NCBI GenBank assembly: GCA_009781815.1
Contig: WQVB01000087.1
Span: forward strand, 1 to 5,629
DNA length: 5,629 nucleotides
Direction of reading: 5' to 3'
DNA from: Defluviitaleaceae bacterium
GTDB taxonomy: Bacteria > Bacillota > Clostridia > Lachnospirales > WRAX01
Of this stretch, positions 5,103-5,629 are shown in pieces; position 1 is the first letter of the stretch, and each line of letters starts with the position of its first letter. The notes under the pieces are model-generated. The model had not been told where the DNA came from, made no database searches, and was given only the letters and a program-made list of their open reading frames with translations. The translations under genes and the position numbers were made by a program.

Positions 5103-5629
5103 CTACAAAATGATAATTTCTTTAGTGGATTTATTTAAGGCCTCGTTGCCATCTGCCGTCGTGATAACGATATTTTCTATACGCATGCCAAATTTGCCAG
5201 GCATATAGATGCCAGGCTCGATGGAGAAGGCCATGTTTGGCTCAAGTTTCCTATGGTTGTTTTTCTTTATATCTGGTGCTTCGTGTATCATATAGCCTAC
5301 GCCGTGGCCAAGGCGGTTTAAAAAGGCGTCTCCATAGCCTGCATCTTCAATAATGCTTCTTGCGGCTCTATCCACATCAGGGATGTATGCACCCGTTACA
5401 GCGGCTGCCTCACCCGCTTCTTGGGCTTGTAGCACTATATTGTAAATTTTACGCTCTTCATCATTTATGCCGCCTACAAAGACGGTGCGAGACATGTCGG
5501 AGTATAGACCATTATAGCGGCAACCAAAGTCCAAAATCATCATGTCTTTTTCTTGGATGACCCTATCATAGGCGTGGTAGTGAGGGTAGGCGGAGTTTTC
5601 GCCAGAGGCGATGATGCCCCAGGGGTGGG
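5103..5629 (-). CDS. M24B Xaa-Pro aminopeptidase/dipeptidase, C-terminal catalytic part (cut by window edge)
   Basis: A cytoplasmic metallopeptidase that cleaves bonds next to proline in peptides. The last 174 residues are present, with the first complete codon at 5627. The creatinase-fold (pita-bread) metal site is complete: counting from the window edge, Asp33 in LDFG, Asp44 in SDMSRT, His108 in GHGVG, Glu137 in SIEPG and Glu151 in RIEN. The spacings of 11 between the two Asp and 29 between His and the first Glu match the family. WGIIASGENSAYPHY at residues 3-17 is also typical. The N-terminal creatinase_N domain and the start lie outside the window. The stop is TAG at 5105-5103. It is not followed by efp, a frequent neighbour of such genes in Firmicutes; instead the twin repeat 4847-5074 and a terminator come next. 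Active-site residues appear intact. Confidence 0.93.
   Translation of the reverse strand, partial: HPWGIIASGENSAYPHYHAYDRVIQEKDMMILDFGCRYNGLYSDMSRTVFVGGINDEERKIYNIVLQAQEAGEAAAVTGAYIPDVDRAARSIIEDAGYGDAFLNRLGHGVGYMIHEAPDIKKNNHRKLEPNMAFSIEPGIYMPGKFGMRIENIVITTADGNEALNKSTKEIIIL

Noticed and set aside
4796..5208. Several short open frames (60-90 codons) on both strands across the twin repeat
   Set aside because: They exist because the GC-rich inverted repeat lacks stops in several frames. They have no convincing ribosome binding sites, overlap each other, and read low-complexity proline/arginine-rich or mirrored sequence.

Overview
The window looks like chromosomal DNA of a low-to-moderate GC Gram-positive bacterium, most likely a clostridium-like Firmicute. 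This is inferred from strong GGAGG-type ribosome binding sites, a PcrA-type helicase starting at TTG, a TelA-family protein directly downstream, frequent ATA isoleucine codons and consensus sigma-A promoters. The exact taxon cannot be fixed from the sequence alone.

Layout. (1) 1-343, minus strand: the start of a TauE/SafE-family membrane protein that runs off the left edge. (2) 344-685: a divergent intergenic gap with a 143-bp MITE/REPIN-like element (413-555) made of two inverted GTAG-footed hairpins, plus promoter candidates in both directions. (3) 686-3883, plus strand: a two-gene operon, pcrA-like superfamily 1 helicase and then telA, 12 nt apart. (4) 3884-4079: a second twin-hairpin repeat (3894-3986) and a strong bidirectional terminator (4041-4081) between convergent genes. 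(5) 4080-4659, minus strand: a compact two-gene operon, an 86-residue single-span membrane/coiled-coil protein followed by an ArsR-like winged-helix protein. It has a perfect consensus promoter whose -10 box sits in the centre of a 30-bp palindrome. (6) 4752-5102: about 350 bases without a gene, holding a hairpin terminator (4786-4825) and a pair of related units of about 86 bp in inverted orientation (4847-4931 and 4988-5074). (7) 5103-5629, minus strand: the C-terminal catalytic half of an M24B Xaa-Pro peptidase, cut by the right edge.

How it fits together. The protein genes are mostly housekeeping: DNA repair and replication helicase, tellurite/stress protein, dipeptide turnover, anion transport. 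The unusual content is between the genes. Each of the three larger gene-free gaps carries a different repeat with one shared design: a self-complementary hairpin unit present twice in head-to-head orientation. In two of the three, the two hairpins differ by changes that keep the stem paired. The small membrane-protein/regulator operon looks self-regulated through the palindrome over its promoter, and is the best candidate here for an uncharacterised functional system.
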